Shown here: positions 16,995 to 26,145 of the stretch, piece after piece
How positions within the stretch are numbered: position 1 is the first letter of the stretch
How the letters are laid out: the number at the start of each line of letters is the position of its first letter
Assembly: GCF_009720145.1 (NCBI RefSeq)
Contig: NZ_CP046253.1
Location: forward strand, 310,001-374,000
Length of the DNA: 64,000 nucleotides
DNA from: Sphingobium sp. CAP-1
Lineage (GTDB): Bacteria > Pseudomonadota > Alphaproteobacteria > Sphingomonadales > Sphingomonadaceae
Reading direction: 5' to 3'
The notes under the pieces: generated by a model
Told to the model about the DNA's origin: nothing
Seen by the model: the letters and a program-made list of their open reading frames with translations, nothing else
The model's database searches: none
Translations under genes and position numbers: made by a program

Positions 16995-17635
16995 GCGCGC
17001 CGGTCCTTCATGGCTATTGGCGCTCCTCCGCCGCCTATCGGGTGCGGATCGCGCTTAACCTGAAGGGTGTCGTCTATGACCAGGTCGCACACGACCTGCG
17101 TCATGGCGAGCAACGGGCGGCGGAGTATCTGGCGATCGCCCCGCACGGGCTGGTCCCGGCGCTGGAGGTAGACGGCAGGGTGCTGATCGAAAGCCCCGCC
17201 ATCATCGAATGGATCGATACGCGCTGGCCAACCCCGGCGCTGCTGCCGGCCGATCCTGATGCGGCCGCCACCGTCCGCGCCATGGCGGCGATCATAGCCT
17301 GCGACATTCATCCGCTGTGCAATTTGCGGGTGCTGCGGACGCTCAAGGCCATGGGGCATAGTCAGGACGAGATCGATCATTGGGTGCGGCGCTGGATCGG
17401 CGACGGCTTCGCCGCGCTGGAACAGATGGTCGCGCGCCATGGCCGGGGCTTCTGCTTCGGCGACACACCCACGGCCGCCGACTGCCATCTGGTCCCGCAA
17501 CTCTATAATGCCGATCGGTTCGCGCTCGACCTGACGCCCTATCCGGCGCTGGTCGCGGCCGGGGCGGCGGCGCGCGCGCTCCCCGCCATCGCCGCCGCCC
17601 ATCCCGATTTGCAACCCGACGCGGATCGCCAATAA
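16991..17635 (+). CDS. maiA: Maleylacetoacetate isomerase (zeta-class GST)
   Basis: A 214-residue thioredoxin-fold glutathione transferase. The N-terminal active-site segment is SSAAYRVRIALNLKG (residues about 12-26); the usual zeta-class Cys after the two Ser is Ala here, while the catalytic Ser is kept. The glutathione-binding LVPALEVDG and ESPAIIEWID follow. It isomerises maleylacetoacetate to fumarylacetoacetate. The start at 16991 makes an ATGA overlap with fahA. It ends only 4 bp from the convergent ThuA gene. Confidence 0.94.
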   Translation: MSAPVLHGYWRSSAAYRVRIALNLKGVVYDQVAHDLRHGEQRAAEYLAIAPHGLVPALEVDGRVLIESPAIIEWIDTRWPTPALLPADPDAAATVRAMAAIIACDIHPLCNLRVLRTLKAMGHSQDEIDHWVRRWIGDGFAALEQMVARHGRGFCFGDTPTAADCHLVPQLYNADRFALDLTPYPALVAAGAAARALPAIAAAHPDLQPDADRQ

Positions 17636-17639
17636 CCGA

Positions 17640-18731
17640 TCAGCAACCGCCCTTGCGCGTCGTCGCCCAGGCGACGGCATTTTCCAGCATCGTCCCATAA
17701 TGCGGATCGGCATAGGTTTGGGGCCGATGGCCGATCGCGGCATAGAACATGCGCCCCTTGCCCACGCAGCGGGTCCAGGCGATCGGATGATCACCCATGG
17801 TCAGTTCCGCACCCGGCGCATAGCTGCGCTCGTCCAGCGTAGCGAGGATATGCGCGCCGCTCGCGCGGGGATTGGTCCTGAAACTATACCATTCGTCGTT
17901 CATCACCCAGTCGGCGGGCAGGCCGGCGGCGATGGGATGGTCGCGTGCTTCCACCACCACCTTGGCGTCCTGAAATTGCGGCTTCATCGGATGGCCGGCG
18001 AAGCGCGCGCCGATCAGACTGTCGACATACCAGTCCCAGAAAGTCGACGGATCGCCCGCCGATCCGTGCATGGCGACGAAGCCGCCGCCGCCTTCGACAT
18101 AGGATTTGAGCGCGGCGCGCTGCTTCAGCGTCAGCACGTCGCCGCTGACATTGTTCCAGACCACCGCGTCGAACCGGCGCAGCGTCGCCGGATTGATCGC
18201 GCCGCCCTTGTCGGTGACGACCAGCGCCCAGCCCTTGCGCTGCGCCATCGCCTGGAAGGCGGCGCGCGCGGCCTCGACCGAGGGGCCGTCGCGAAAGCCG
18301 GTCATCTTTTCGAACAGCAGCAGCCGCGGCTTGCCCTGCGGCAGGGTGAAGGCCGGGCGCCCCTCATCATAGCGGGCGCAGCGCGCGACCCGGTCCGCCG
18401 CCGTCACCGGCAGCTTGCGCAACCCCGCGTCCAGCGCCACCATCCGCTCGGCCGGCAGATGTTCCCGCTGTGCCAGCGCATCGAGCGTCAGGATCGACGC
18501 AAAGGTCGGCGCCTGCGTCGAAAAGAAGCGCGGTGGCAGCGACCTGTATATTTCCGGCACGCTCTGGTCGGTCAGCGCCTTGGCGGCGGGGCTGAGCAAT
18601 ATGTCGATGATTGGCGACCGGGTGGAGAAGGGCGCATCGCGCAGCGGGCAGTCAATCACCGGCGTCGCCCGCGCCAGCCCTGGCGCCAGCGCCAGCAACA
18701 ATCCCGCCATCGCGCCCAGCATCGCCTTCAT
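17640..18731 (-). CDS. Exported ThuA-domain protein
   Basis: A 363-residue protein with a signal peptide (LGAMAGLLLALAPGLARA, cleavage near residue 22). After a roughly 120-residue novel N-terminal part with three Cys, residues about 135-360 form a ThuA/trehalose-utilisation-like domain (class I glutamine-amidotransferase fold), with YVEGGGGFVAMHGSAGD, FAGHP and ARDHPIAAGLP. ThuA proteins act in sugar metabolism, but the reaction is not settled. AAAAGGAG six bases upstream supports the start at 18731; longer upstream frames lack one and would run through the riboswitch. Confidence 0.85.
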   Translation of the reverse strand: MKAMLGAMAGLLLALAPGLARATPVIDCPLRDAPFSTRSPIIDILLSPAAKALTDQSVPEIYRSLPPRFFSTQAPTFASILTLDALAQREHLPAERMVALDAGLRKLPVTAADRVARCARYDEGRPAFTLPQGKPRLLLFEKMTGFRDGPSVEAARAAFQAMAQRKGWALVVTDKGGAINPATLRRFDAVVWNNVSGDVLTLKQRAALKSYVEGGGGFVAMHGSAGDPSTFWDWYVDSLIGARFAGHPMKPQFQDAKVVVEARDHPIAAGLPADWVMNDEWYSFRTNPRASGAHILATLDERSYAPGAELTMGDHPIAWTRCVGKGRMFYAAIGHRPQTYADPHYGTMLENAVAWATTRKGGC

Positions 18732-18855
18732 ATCCGCTCCTTTTCCTTTGCCGCTCAGCCTAATCGAGCGCGGCGTCGAAGGAAAGGCCGCTTGGCAGGG
18801 CGATGCGGCATCGCTATGTCCAGCGTCGGGCAACAGCTTTTCCCTGTCGCCTATC

Positions 18856-19080
18856 GATCGCGCCGGTGCCTTGAAAGAGGCTGAAAATGGGAATGCGGTG
18901 CGGGCTTTTCCAAGGCCCAAATCCGCGGCTGTCCCTGCAACTGTAAGCGGTGAGCGCGACGCATACGCCTTTCTGAAAAGACGGAAGGCAGCCACTGGGC
19001 CGGACGCTAAATCCTGCGAGGCCTGGGAAGGCCATGCGTCAAGCGATGACCCGCGAGCCAGGAGACCTGCCGGCGTCTGG
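18856..19080 (+). ncRNA. Cobalamin riboswitch 1 (upstream of the Ni/Co permease)
   Basis: Carries the B12-element landmarks in order: GGGAATGCGGTGCGG, the B12 box core GCGGCTGTCCCTGCAACTG, TAAGCGG, CCACTGGG, and the closing GCGAGCCAGGAGACCTGCC. It binds adenosylcobalamin and represses the downstream gene. The 124 bp before it (18732-18855) carry the promoter side and no gene; the 93 bp from 19141 to the permease start show no further clear element. Confidence 0.95.
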
Positions 19081-19140
19081 TCGCTCTTGCCCTGGTCCAG
19101 GGGATGGCCGCGGCACGGTGAAATCCGTCTGAGCGACGAA
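19049..19140 (+). promoter_or_regulatory. Conserved expression platform of riboswitch 1
   Basis: 61 nt (19049-19109) are identical to the second riboswitch. Outer arms GTCGCTC (19080-19086) and GAGCGAC (19131-19137) can pair around the inner hairpin CCCTGG-T-CCAGGG (19090-19102). There is no T tract, so control is unlikely to be simple intrinsic termination. Confidence 0.5.
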
Positions 19141-19233
19141 GGAGCGGCGGGGGCCGCCTGAATATCGTGCGTCGGCCGCCAATGGCGTCCGGTCGATGCA
19201 CGCCGTCCCCGCCATGTCGCACGACGCCGGGAC

Positions 19234-20289
19234 ATGGGTTTCATGACCGATCTTTCCACTACCGCATCGCCCCGCCTGCGGCCGCGCATCACCGCCTTGA
19301 TGGCCGCGCTGGCCGTCGCCAATATCGCTGTCTGGCTTTGGGCCATCGCGATCTTCCACGCCCAACCGCTGATGCTGGGCACGGCCCTGCTGGCCTGGGG
19401 GCTGGGCCTGCGCCACGCGGTCGACGCCGATCATATCGCCGCGATCGACAATGTGACGCGCAAGCTGATGCAGGACGGGCAGCGGCCGATCACCGTCGGC
19501 TTCTGGTTCGCGATCGGCCATTCGGCGATCATCGCCATCGCTTCCATCACCATCGCCTTTACCGCCAGCGCGTTGGCGCGCTTCGATGATTATCGCCAGA
19601 TTGGCGGCATTGTCGCCACCAGCGTTTCCGCGCTGTTCCTGTTCGCCATCGCGGCGATGAACCTAATCATATTGCGGTCGGTGTGGAAGAGCTTCGCCCA
19701 TGTCCGCGCCGGCGGCGCCTATGTCGAGGAGGATCTAGACCTGCTGCTCGGCAATCGCGGCCTGCTGGCGCGGCTGTTCCGGCCGATGTTCCGGCTCGTC
19801 AGGCGCAGCTGGCATATGGCGCCGCTGGGCTTCCTGTTCGGCCTGGGCTTCGACACGGCGACCGAAGTGGCGATCCTCGGCCTGTCGGCGGCCCAAGCCG
19901 CCGACGGCATGGCGATCGGGACGATTTTGGTGCTGCCGGCCCTGTTCGCCGCCGGCATGGCGCTGGTCGACACCGCCGACGGGGTGGTGATGCTGGGCGC
20001 CTATGAATGGGCCTTCGTCAAGCCGATCCGCAAACTTTATTATAATATCACGATCACCCTCATTTCCGCGCTGGTGGCGATCCTGATCGGCGGGATCGAG
20101 GCGATGGCGCTGATCGGAGACAAGCTGGGGCTGGACGGCGCGCCCTGGCGGATGGCGGCGATGCTGGGCGAGAATTTCAACAGTCTGGGCTTCGCCATTA
20201 TCGGCCTGTTCATCCTCTGCTGGCTGCTCAGCTTCGCCATCTACCGCTGGAAACGCTTCGACGAGATCGAGGTGCGGGTGGCCACATGA
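19234..20289 (+). CDS. HoxN/NicT-family nickel/cobalt permease
   Basis: A 351-residue inner-membrane protein with about eight helices. It has the NiCoT signatures RHAVDADHIAAIDN (helix II, the metal-selecting HX4DH), FGLGFDTATEVAILGL and LGAYEWAFVKPIRKLYYN. The B12 riboswitch just upstream and the cob operon downstream argue that it imports cobalt for corrin synthesis. The start is 19234 or the ATG at 19243 (MTDLSTTASP); neither has a strong ribosome site. Confidence 0.92.
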   Translation: MGFMTDLSTTASPRLRPRITALMAALAVANIAVWLWAIAIFHAQPLMLGTALLAWGLGLRHAVDADHIAAIDNVTRKLMQDGQRPITVGFWFAIGHSAIIAIASITIAFTASALARFDDYRQIGGIVATSVSALFLFAIAAMNLIILRSVWKSFAHVRAGGAYVEEDLDLLLGNRGLLARLFRPMFRLVRRSWHMAPLGFLFGLGFDTATEVAILGLSAAQAADGMAIGTILVLPALFAAGMALVDTADGVVMLGAYEWAFVKPIRKLYYNITITLISALVAILIGGIEAMALIGDKLGLDGAPWRMAAMLGENFNSLGFAIIGLFILCWLLSFAIYRWKRFDEIEVRVAT

Positions 20290-20334
20290 ACGCCATTGGC
20301 TTCACCCTGGATATGGTCTAGGGCCAACGCCATA

Positions 20335-20538
20335 GATCGCGCCGGTGCCCCGCAAGGGGCTTTAATGGGAATGCGGTGCGGACGGGAAACCGTCCAATTC
20401 CGCGGCTGTCCCTGCAACTGTAAGCGGCGAGCGCGATGCACAGGCTCCTTCGATGAGGGGGCAGTCACTGGACCGACAGGTCCGGGAAGGCGTGCATCAA
20501 GCCTTGACCCGCGAGCCAGGAGACCTGCCGGCGTCTGG
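20335..20538 (+). ncRNA. Cobalamin riboswitch 2 (upstream of cobW-cobN operon)
   Basis: Same element order as riboswitch 1: GGGAATGCGGTGCGG, GCGGCTGTCCCTGCAACTG, TAAGCGG, CACTGG, GCGAGCCAGGAGACCTGCC. It begins 45 bp after the permease stop. It controls the long cob operon. The variable arm between the boxes differs from riboswitch 1, while the 3' side is identical. Confidence 0.95.
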
Positions 20539-20600
20539 TCGCTCTTGCCCTGGTCCAGGGGATGGCCATGGCACGGTATCTCTTCCGTCTGAGCGACGAA
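20507..20600 (+). promoter_or_regulatory. Conserved expression platform of riboswitch 2
   Basis: Positions 20507-20567 match 19049-19109 exactly. The outer pair GTCGCTC (20538-20544) with GAGCGAC (20591-20597) and the inner CCCTGG-T-CCAGGG (20548-20560) are kept although the sequence between them differs from copy 1. The 134 bp from 20601 to cobW hold no clear gene. Confidence 0.5.
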
Positions 20601-20734
20601 ATCGTGCGGCTGGGGCTGCACGGTCGCGGATGCCGGACGCCGTCGCGCCCGTTCGTCGTCGCGCGCCGGCCGGCGTCCCTTGCGGGGCTGCCGGAAAGCC
20701 TCCGCCCGTCGTCGCTGGCGCGGGGGAGAATATC

Positions 20735-21772
20735 ATGTCCGATCTGGCCAAGCTGCCGGTCACTATCGTCACCGGCTTTCTGGGCGCGGGCAAGACCACG
20801 CTCATCAGCCATCTGATCCGTAACGCCGGCGGGCGGCGGCTGGCGGTGATCGTCAATGAATTCGGCACGCTGGGGGTTGACGGCGACATCCTCAAAAGCT
20901 GCGCCATTCCCGATTGTCCGGCCGAGAATATCGTTGAACTGGCCAATGGCTGCATCTGCTGCACCGTGGCCGACGATTTCATCCCGACGGTCGAATCGTT
21001 GCTGGCGCTGGAACCGCGCCCCGACCATATCCTGATCGAAACGTCCGGGCTGGCGCTGCCAAAACCCTTGCTCAAGGCGTTCGACTGGCCGGCGATCCGA
21101 TCGCGCATCACCGTCGATGGTGTGATCGCGCTGGCGGACGCGGAGGCGGTGGCCGATGGCCGCTTCGCCCCTGATCTGGATGCGCTGGAGGCGCAGCGGC
21201 AGGCCGATCCCGGCATCGACCATGAAACGCCGCTGTCCGAAGTGTTCGAGGATCAACTCGCCTGCGCCGACATGGTGCTGCTGACCAAGGCGGATCTGGC
21301 CGGGCCGGAGGGAGTCGCCGCCGCCCGCGCGGTGATCGCCGCCGAAACGCCCCGGCCGTTGCCGGTGATCGAACTGGTCGATGGCGTGATCGACCCGCGC
21401 GTGCTGCTGGGGCTGGGCGCGGCGGCGGAGGATGATCTGGCCGCGCGCCCGTCGCACCATGATGGCGAGGAGGATCATGAGCATGAGGATTTCGACAGCA
21501 TCGTCCTGACGCTGGGCGAGATTGCCGATCCCGCCGACCTGACCGCACGGATCGAGCGGTTGGCGCGCGAGCAGCAGATATTGCGGGTGAAGGGCTATGT
21601 CGCCGTCGCGGGCAAACCGATGCGGCTGCTGGTGCAGGCCGTCGGTGCGCGGGTGCGCCACCAATATGATCGGCCCTGGCGTTCGGGTGAAGCGCGCGCC
21701 ACGCAACTGGTCGTCATTGCCGAGCAGGGCCGCATCGACGCCGTCGCGATCCGGGCCGTGCTGGAAGGCTGA
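20735..21772 (+). CDS. cobW: Cobalamin biosynthesis metallochaperone CobW
   Basis: A 345-residue COG0523 GTPase. P-loop GFLGAGKTT spans residues 14-22, the metal-binding CICC lies at 73-76 (NGCICCTV), and NEFG and TKAD complete the GTPase set. A His/acidic stretch (HHDGEEDHEHEDFD) near residue 246 may bind metal. CobW is thought to deliver cobalt to the chelatase CobNST. The start at 20735 (MSDLAKLPVTIV) has GGGGGAG upstream; the frame stays open back to 20453, but that is riboswitch sequence. cobN follows 9 bp later. Confidence 0.94.
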   Translation: MSDLAKLPVTIVTGFLGAGKTTLISHLIRNAGGRRLAVIVNEFGTLGVDGDILKSCAIPDCPAENIVELANGCICCTVADDFIPTVESLLALEPRPDHILIETSGLALPKPLLKAFDWPAIRSRITVDGVIALADAEAVADGRFAPDLDALEAQRQADPGIDHETPLSEVFEDQLACADMVLLTKADLAGPEGVAAARAVIAAETPRPLPVIELVDGVIDPRVLLGLGAAAEDDLAARPSHHDGEEDHEHEDFDSIVLTLGEIADPADLTARIERLAREQQILRVKGYVAVAGKPMRLLVQAVGARVRHQYDRPWRSGEARATQLVVIAEQGRIDAVAIRAVLEG

Positions 21773-21781
21773 GCCACCCCG

Positions 21782-24700
21782 ATGCACGTCATCTTCCGCG
21801 AGACCCACGGGATCGAGGAAGCGTCTGTCCCACAGGATCTGGGGCAGACGCCCGCCGATCTGGTGTTCCTGTCCTTTTCGGACAGCGACCTTGGCGCGTT
21901 CGCGGCGGGATGGCATGGCGCGCGCGGGGCGCTGCCTCCGTTGCGACTGGCCAATCTGGCGGCGCTGGCGCATCCGCTGTCGGTCGACACCTATATCGAG
22001 CGGACGCTGAGCGGCGCGCGGGCGATAATGATCCGCCTGATCGGCGGCGCGTCCTACTGGAACTACGGCCTGCAACAGGTGGAGGCGCTGGCGCGCACGC
22101 GCGGTATCGCGCTGGCGGTGCTGCCGGGCGACGGGCGGCCAGACGCAAGGCTGGATGAAGCCTCGACATTGCCCGCCGCGACGCTGCGGGAACTGGCCCG
22201 GCTCTGTGACGAGGGCGGCGCGGTGGCAGCGCAGGCGGCGCTGGCATTGCTAGCGCGATCGGCGGGGCTGAACGGGCCTGACGCGCCCTTCGCGCCTCTA
22301 CCGACAATTGGGGCGTGGGATGGCGGCATAACCTGTCCGGCGAGCTTCCATCTGACGACAAAATGTCAATCTATCCTTCTGATTTTCTATCGTTCTTACC
22401 TGACATCCATCGATACTGAGCCGTTCCACGCCTTGCGGGACGCCTTCGCCGCGCGCGGTTTCGATCTGATCGGCCTGTTCGTACCCTCGCTTAAGCCGAC
22501 AGAGATACGCGGCTGGATCGCACGCTGGGTGCAGATGTTCCGGCCCTCCGCAATTATCAACGCCACGGCCTTCTCCGCGCGGGGAGAGGATGGCGCGACG
22601 CCGCTCGATCGCGCGGGCGTGCCGGTGTTCCAACTGGCGTTGGCGACCTCCGGGCGGCAGGCGTGGTGCGATTCGGCACGGGGTCTGTCGCCCGCCGACC
22701 TCGCCATGCATGTCGTGCTGCCCGAAGTGGACGGGCGGCTGTTCGCTGGGGTCGCGAGCTTCAAGGAAGCCGAAGTCCGCGACCCTGCGCTGGAGTTCGC
22801 GCGCGGCGCGCACCGCGCTGATCCCGCGCGCATCGCCGCAATCGCTGATCGGGTGGCGGGCTGGATCAGGCTGCGCCAGACCCCGGCCGCCGACCGAATG
22901 CTGGTCTTGATCCTGTCCACTTACCCCGGCAAGGCGCACCAGATGGCCCATGCCGTCGGACTGGATGCGATCGCGTCCGCCGACGCGTTGCTGAGCGATC
23001 TGGCGGATGCCGGCTATGCGGTTGAACCGGCGGACGATCTGGTCGGCGCGCTTCAGGCCGAACGTCTTTGCTGGTCGCTGGCCGACTACCGGCAGGCGCT
23101 AGAAGCGTTACCGGCCGCCCTGCGCGACGACCTACAAGCGACATGGGGCGATCCCGAAGCGGATGCTGATGTACGGAACGGCATGTTCGACTTCGCCGCC
23201 GTGCGGCGCGGCGCGATGATCGTGGCGCTTCAGCCCGAACGTGGCCTGCGCCATGACCGGGCGGACAGCTATCACGATTTGTCGCGCTGTCCGCGCCACG
23301 CCTATGTCGCTTTTTATCTGTGGCTGCGCGCGCAGCGCGTCGACGCGCTGGTTCATATGGGCGCGCATGGCACACTGGAATGGTTGCCGGGAAAGGCGGT
23401 CGCTTTGTCCGACGCCTGCTGGCCCGAAGCGCTGATCGGCCCGACGCCGCTCCTCTATCCCTTCATCGTCAACGATCCAGGCGAGGCGGCGCAGGCCAAA
23501 CGGCGCGTCGGCGCGGTGACGATCGGCCATGCACCGCCGCCGCTGACGCCCGCCCGGCAGGGTGCAGGGCTGGGCCGGATCGAGGCGCTGCTCGACGAAT
23601 TTTCCAATGCCGACGGCCTCGACCCGGCGCGTCGGCTGCGGTTGCAGGCAGACATTCGTGACGAGGCGCGGGCGTTGGGGCTGGAGGGCGATCTTGGCCT
23701 CGACGCCAGTTTGTCCTCAGCGGAGGCGGTCAGCCGGATTGACCGTTTCGTCTGTGACGTGAAGGAAAGCCAATATGGCGATGGGCTGCACATCTTCGGC
23801 CGGGGCGAGCAGGGGGCGGCCGAGCGCGCTGGTCTGCTGGCAGCGCTCGACGGGCGGTGGATCGCGCCGGGGCCATCGGGATCGCCGCATCGCGGGCGAA
23901 CCGACGTGCTGCCCACCGGCCGCAATCTTTTCATGGTCGATCCGCGCGCGGTGCCGTCGCGCGCCGCCCATGCGCAGGGCATCCGCCTCGCCGAGGAACT
24001 GATCCGCCGCCATCTTCAGGATCAGGGCGATTATCCCAAAGCATTGGTGGTCGATCTATGGGGATCGGCGACAATGCGCACCGCGGGCGAGGAATATGCC
24101 ATGGCGCTGCATCTGCTGGGTGTGCAGCCGGTCTGGGACTATGCGTCAGAACGGGTGACGGGCGTCGAAATTCTGCCGCTGGCCCTGCTCGACCGGCCGC
24201 GCATCGACGTGACCCTGCGCGTCTCCGGCCTGTTCCGGGACGCCTTCCCGACATTGCCCGTTCTTTTCGGCCAAGCTGTTCGTTCCTTATGTGAACGTGA
24301 TGAAACAAGTGACTGGAATCCCTTTGCTGGCACCGCACCGGCATCGCGTGTCTATGGTCCGCAGCCGGGTCGTTATGGCTTGGAGATGGGCGATGCGGCC
24401 GAAACCTATACGGCGCAGGCGCGTCGGATGGCGGGCGAAGCATGGCTGGCAGCGTCGGCTCAGGCTCTGGACGCCGACGCACCGGACGAAGCCGGCCTGC
24501 GCGCACGGGTCGCAGCGGCCGATGCCTTCGTCCATGTGCAGGACCTGCCCGAAACCGACCTGCTGCTCGCGGCTGACTATGCCGCGCATGAAGCGGGCTT
24601 TGCCGCGGCGCAGGCTATTACTGGCGGTCAGGCGGCGCTCTATCACCTTGACGCACGCGATCCCGCCCGGCTGGCGGCGCGCCCGCTGACCGAGGAAATC

Positions 24701-25021
24701 GCCCGCGTCGTCCGCGCCCGCGCCGCCAATCCGCAATGGGTCGACGGCATGATGCGCCATGGCTTTCGCGGCGGGGCGGAACTGGCCGCGACGCTCGATC
24801 ATCTGGGCGCGTTCGCCCATCTGGCTGGTGCTGTGCCCGATCATTTGTTCGATCTCTATCATGATGCGACGCTGGGTCGGGACGATGTCCGCCGCTTTCT
24901 CGCAGAGGCTAATCCCGGCGCGCTGGCGGCGATGGAGGCGCGGTTCGCCGCGCTCCATGCCGCCGGTCTGTGGCGCACCCGCCGCAATTCGATCCGCGCC
25001 AGTCTGGAGGGCGCGGCATGA
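21782..25021 (+). CDS. cobN: Cobaltochelatase subunit CobN
   Basis: A 1079-residue CobN/magnesium-chelatase H-type subunit, somewhat shorter than the usual 1200-1270. Family blocks include HDLSRCPRHAYVAFYLWLRA, VDALVHMGAHGTLEWLPGK, ALSDACWPEALIGPTPLLYP and FIVNDPGEAAQAKRR, with DLWGSATMRTAGEEYAMALH later. CobN binds hydrogenobyrinic acid a,c-diamide and inserts Co2+ with the AAA+ partners CobS and CobT of the aerobic chelatase, which are not in this window. Two short AT-richer patches near 22350-22410 and 24270-24320 stay in frame. Confidence 0.94.
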   Translation: MHVIFRETHGIEEASVPQDLGQTPADLVFLSFSDSDLGAFAAGWHGARGALPPLRLANLAALAHPLSVDTYIERTLSGARAIMIRLIGGASYWNYGLQQVEALARTRGIALAVLPGDGRPDARLDEASTLPAATLRELARLCDEGGAVAAQAALALLARSAGLNGPDAPFAPLPTIGAWDGGITCPASFHLTTKCQSILLIFYRSYLTSIDTEPFHALRDAFAARGFDLIGLFVPSLKPTEIRGWIARWVQMFRPSAIINATAFSARGEDGATPLDRAGVPVFQLALATSGRQAWCDSARGLSPADLAMHVVLPEVDGRLFAGVASFKEAEVRDPALEFARGAHRADPARIAAIADRVAGWIRLRQTPAADRMLVLILSTYPGKAHQMAHAVGLDAIASADALLSDLADAGYAVEPADDLVGALQAERLCWSLADYRQALEALPAALRDDLQATWGDPEADADVRNGMFDFAAVRRGAMIVALQPERGLRHDRADSYHDLSRCPRHAYVAFYLWLRAQRVDALVHMGAHGTLEWLPGKAVALSDACWPEALIGPTPLLYPFIVNDPGEAAQAKRRVGAVTIGHAPPPLTPARQGAGLGRIEALLDEFSNADGLDPARRLRLQADIRDEARALGLEGDLGLDASLSSAEAVSRIDRFVCDVKESQYGDGLHIFGRGEQGAAERAGLLAALDGRWIAPGPSGSPHRGRTDVLPTGRNLFMVDPRAVPSRAAHAQGIRLAEELIRRHLQDQGDYPKALVVDLWGSATMRTAGEEYAMALHLLGVQPVWDYASERVTGVEILPLALLDRPRIDVTLRVSGLFRDAFPTLPVLFGQAVRSLCERDETSDWNPFAGTAPASRVYGPQPGRYGLEMGDAAETYTAQARRMAGEAWLAASAQALDADAPDEAGLRARVAAADAFVHVQDLPETDLLLAADYAAHEAGFAAAQAITGGQAALYHLDARDPARLAARPLTEEIARVVRARAANPQWVDGMMRHGFRGGAELAATLDHLGAFAHLAGAVPDHLFDLYHDATLGRDDVRRFLAEANPGALAAMEARFAALHAAGLWRTRRNSIRASLEGAA

Positions 25022-26145
25022 GCCAGATCAGGGGATGGTGCCCCGACGCATGGCATCCGATGGCGGCAGGCGACGGCCTGCTGGTGCGGGTGCGCCCGCC
25101 GCTGGGGCGGATGGATGGCGCGCAGTTGCTGGCCCTGTGCGAAGCCGCGTTGGCGCATGGCAATGGCCTGATCGACCTTACCAGCCGCGCCAATCTTCAG
25201 ATACGCGGCGTTGGCGAGCAAGGCTGGAGGTTGCTGCTCGATCGCCTCGTGGAGATCGGCCTCGTTCATGCCGATCCGCTTATGGAATCCCGCCGCGCCC
25301 TGATCGTCGCCTGCGACTGGCAGGCGGAGGACGACAACGCATATATCGCTGCCGAACTGCTCGATCGACTGGCGGAACTACCCGACCTTCCTGCCAAGAT
25401 CGGCTTCACGATCGATGCCAGTATCGTGCCTTTATTATCTGGAGACGCTGGGGATTTTCGGATCGAGCGCGGCGCGCATGGCGGTTTGATCCTGCGTGCC
25501 GACGGACATCCCTTTGGTGTCGCAGTGACGCGCGGCGAGGCGGTCGACAGGCTGATCGCACTCGCGCACTGGTTCGTTGATAGTGGCGGCGGCAAAGCCA
25601 GCCGCATGGCGCGCCATGGCGCGCCGCTGCCGGACTGGGCGCGCGGCGACATCGGCCCCGCCGCGCCGGCCTCACCGCTTCGGCCCGGCAACCATGCGTT
25701 CGGCTTCGCTTATGGCGCGTCCTTCGGTCAGGTCGAGGCATCGACCCTTGCGCAATTGGCACCTCATGCCGTCCGCCTGACACCATGGCGAATGCTGATT
25801 GCGGAAAGCTGCGACGGTGCGCCCATCAACGGCCTGCTCCATGATCCCGCCGATCCGCTGCTGCGCGTCGACGCCTGTCCCGGCCAGTCGCATTGCCCGC
25901 AGGCGACCGTGGAAACGCGTGAACTGGCTCGTAAACTGGCGCCGCACATCTCTGGCCGCCTCCATGTCTCCGGCTGCGCCAAGGGCTGCGCGCGCGCCGC
26001 CCCGGCCGACCTCTGCCTCACCGGGCGCGAGGGCCGCTACGATCTCGCTCGTCACGCCAGAGCCGGTTCGGCACCGGAGCAAGCAGGCCTCATACCTTCC
26101 GTCCTTCTCGCCATATTGGGAGTCCCCGATGCCGCATCTCTATGA
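25018..26145 (+). CDS. cobG: Precorrin-3B synthase CobG
   Basis: A 375-residue sulfite/nitrite-reductase-fold protein. The Fe-S cluster cysteines appear as C-x5-C in CPGQSHCPQATVE and C-x3-C in VSGCAKGCARAAP. CobG uses O2 to turn precorrin-3A into precorrin-3B, the diagnostic step of the aerobic B12 route. The start at 25018 (MSQIRGWCPDAW) makes an ATGA overlap with cobN. cobH overlaps its end by 17 bp. Confidence 0.93.
   Translation: MSQIRGWCPDAWHPMAAGDGLLVRVRPPLGRMDGAQLLALCEAALAHGNGLIDLTSRANLQIRGVGEQGWRLLLDRLVEIGLVHADPLMESRRALIVACDWQAEDDNAYIAAELLDRLAELPDLPAKIGFTIDASIVPLLSGDAGDFRIERGAHGGLILRADGHPFGVAVTRGEAVDRLIALAHWFVDSGGGKASRMARHGAPLPDWARGDIGPAAPASPLRPGNHAFGFAYGASFGQVEASTLAQLAPHAVRLTPWRMLIAESCDGAPINGLLHDPADPLLRVDACPGQSHCPQATVETRELARKLAPHISGRLHVSGCAKGCARAAPADLCLTGREGRYDLARHARAGSAPEQAGLIPSVLLAILGVPDAASL

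Noticed and set aside
19080..19140. Intrinsic terminator after riboswitch 1
   Set aside because: The CCCTGG/CCAGGG hairpin is not followed by a T tract, so a standard terminator is not supported; it is listed as an expression platform of unknown mode.
22350..24320. Foreign insert within cobN suggested by two AT-richer patches
   Set aside because: Both patches stay in frame and read as ordinary CobN sequence; no repeats flank them.
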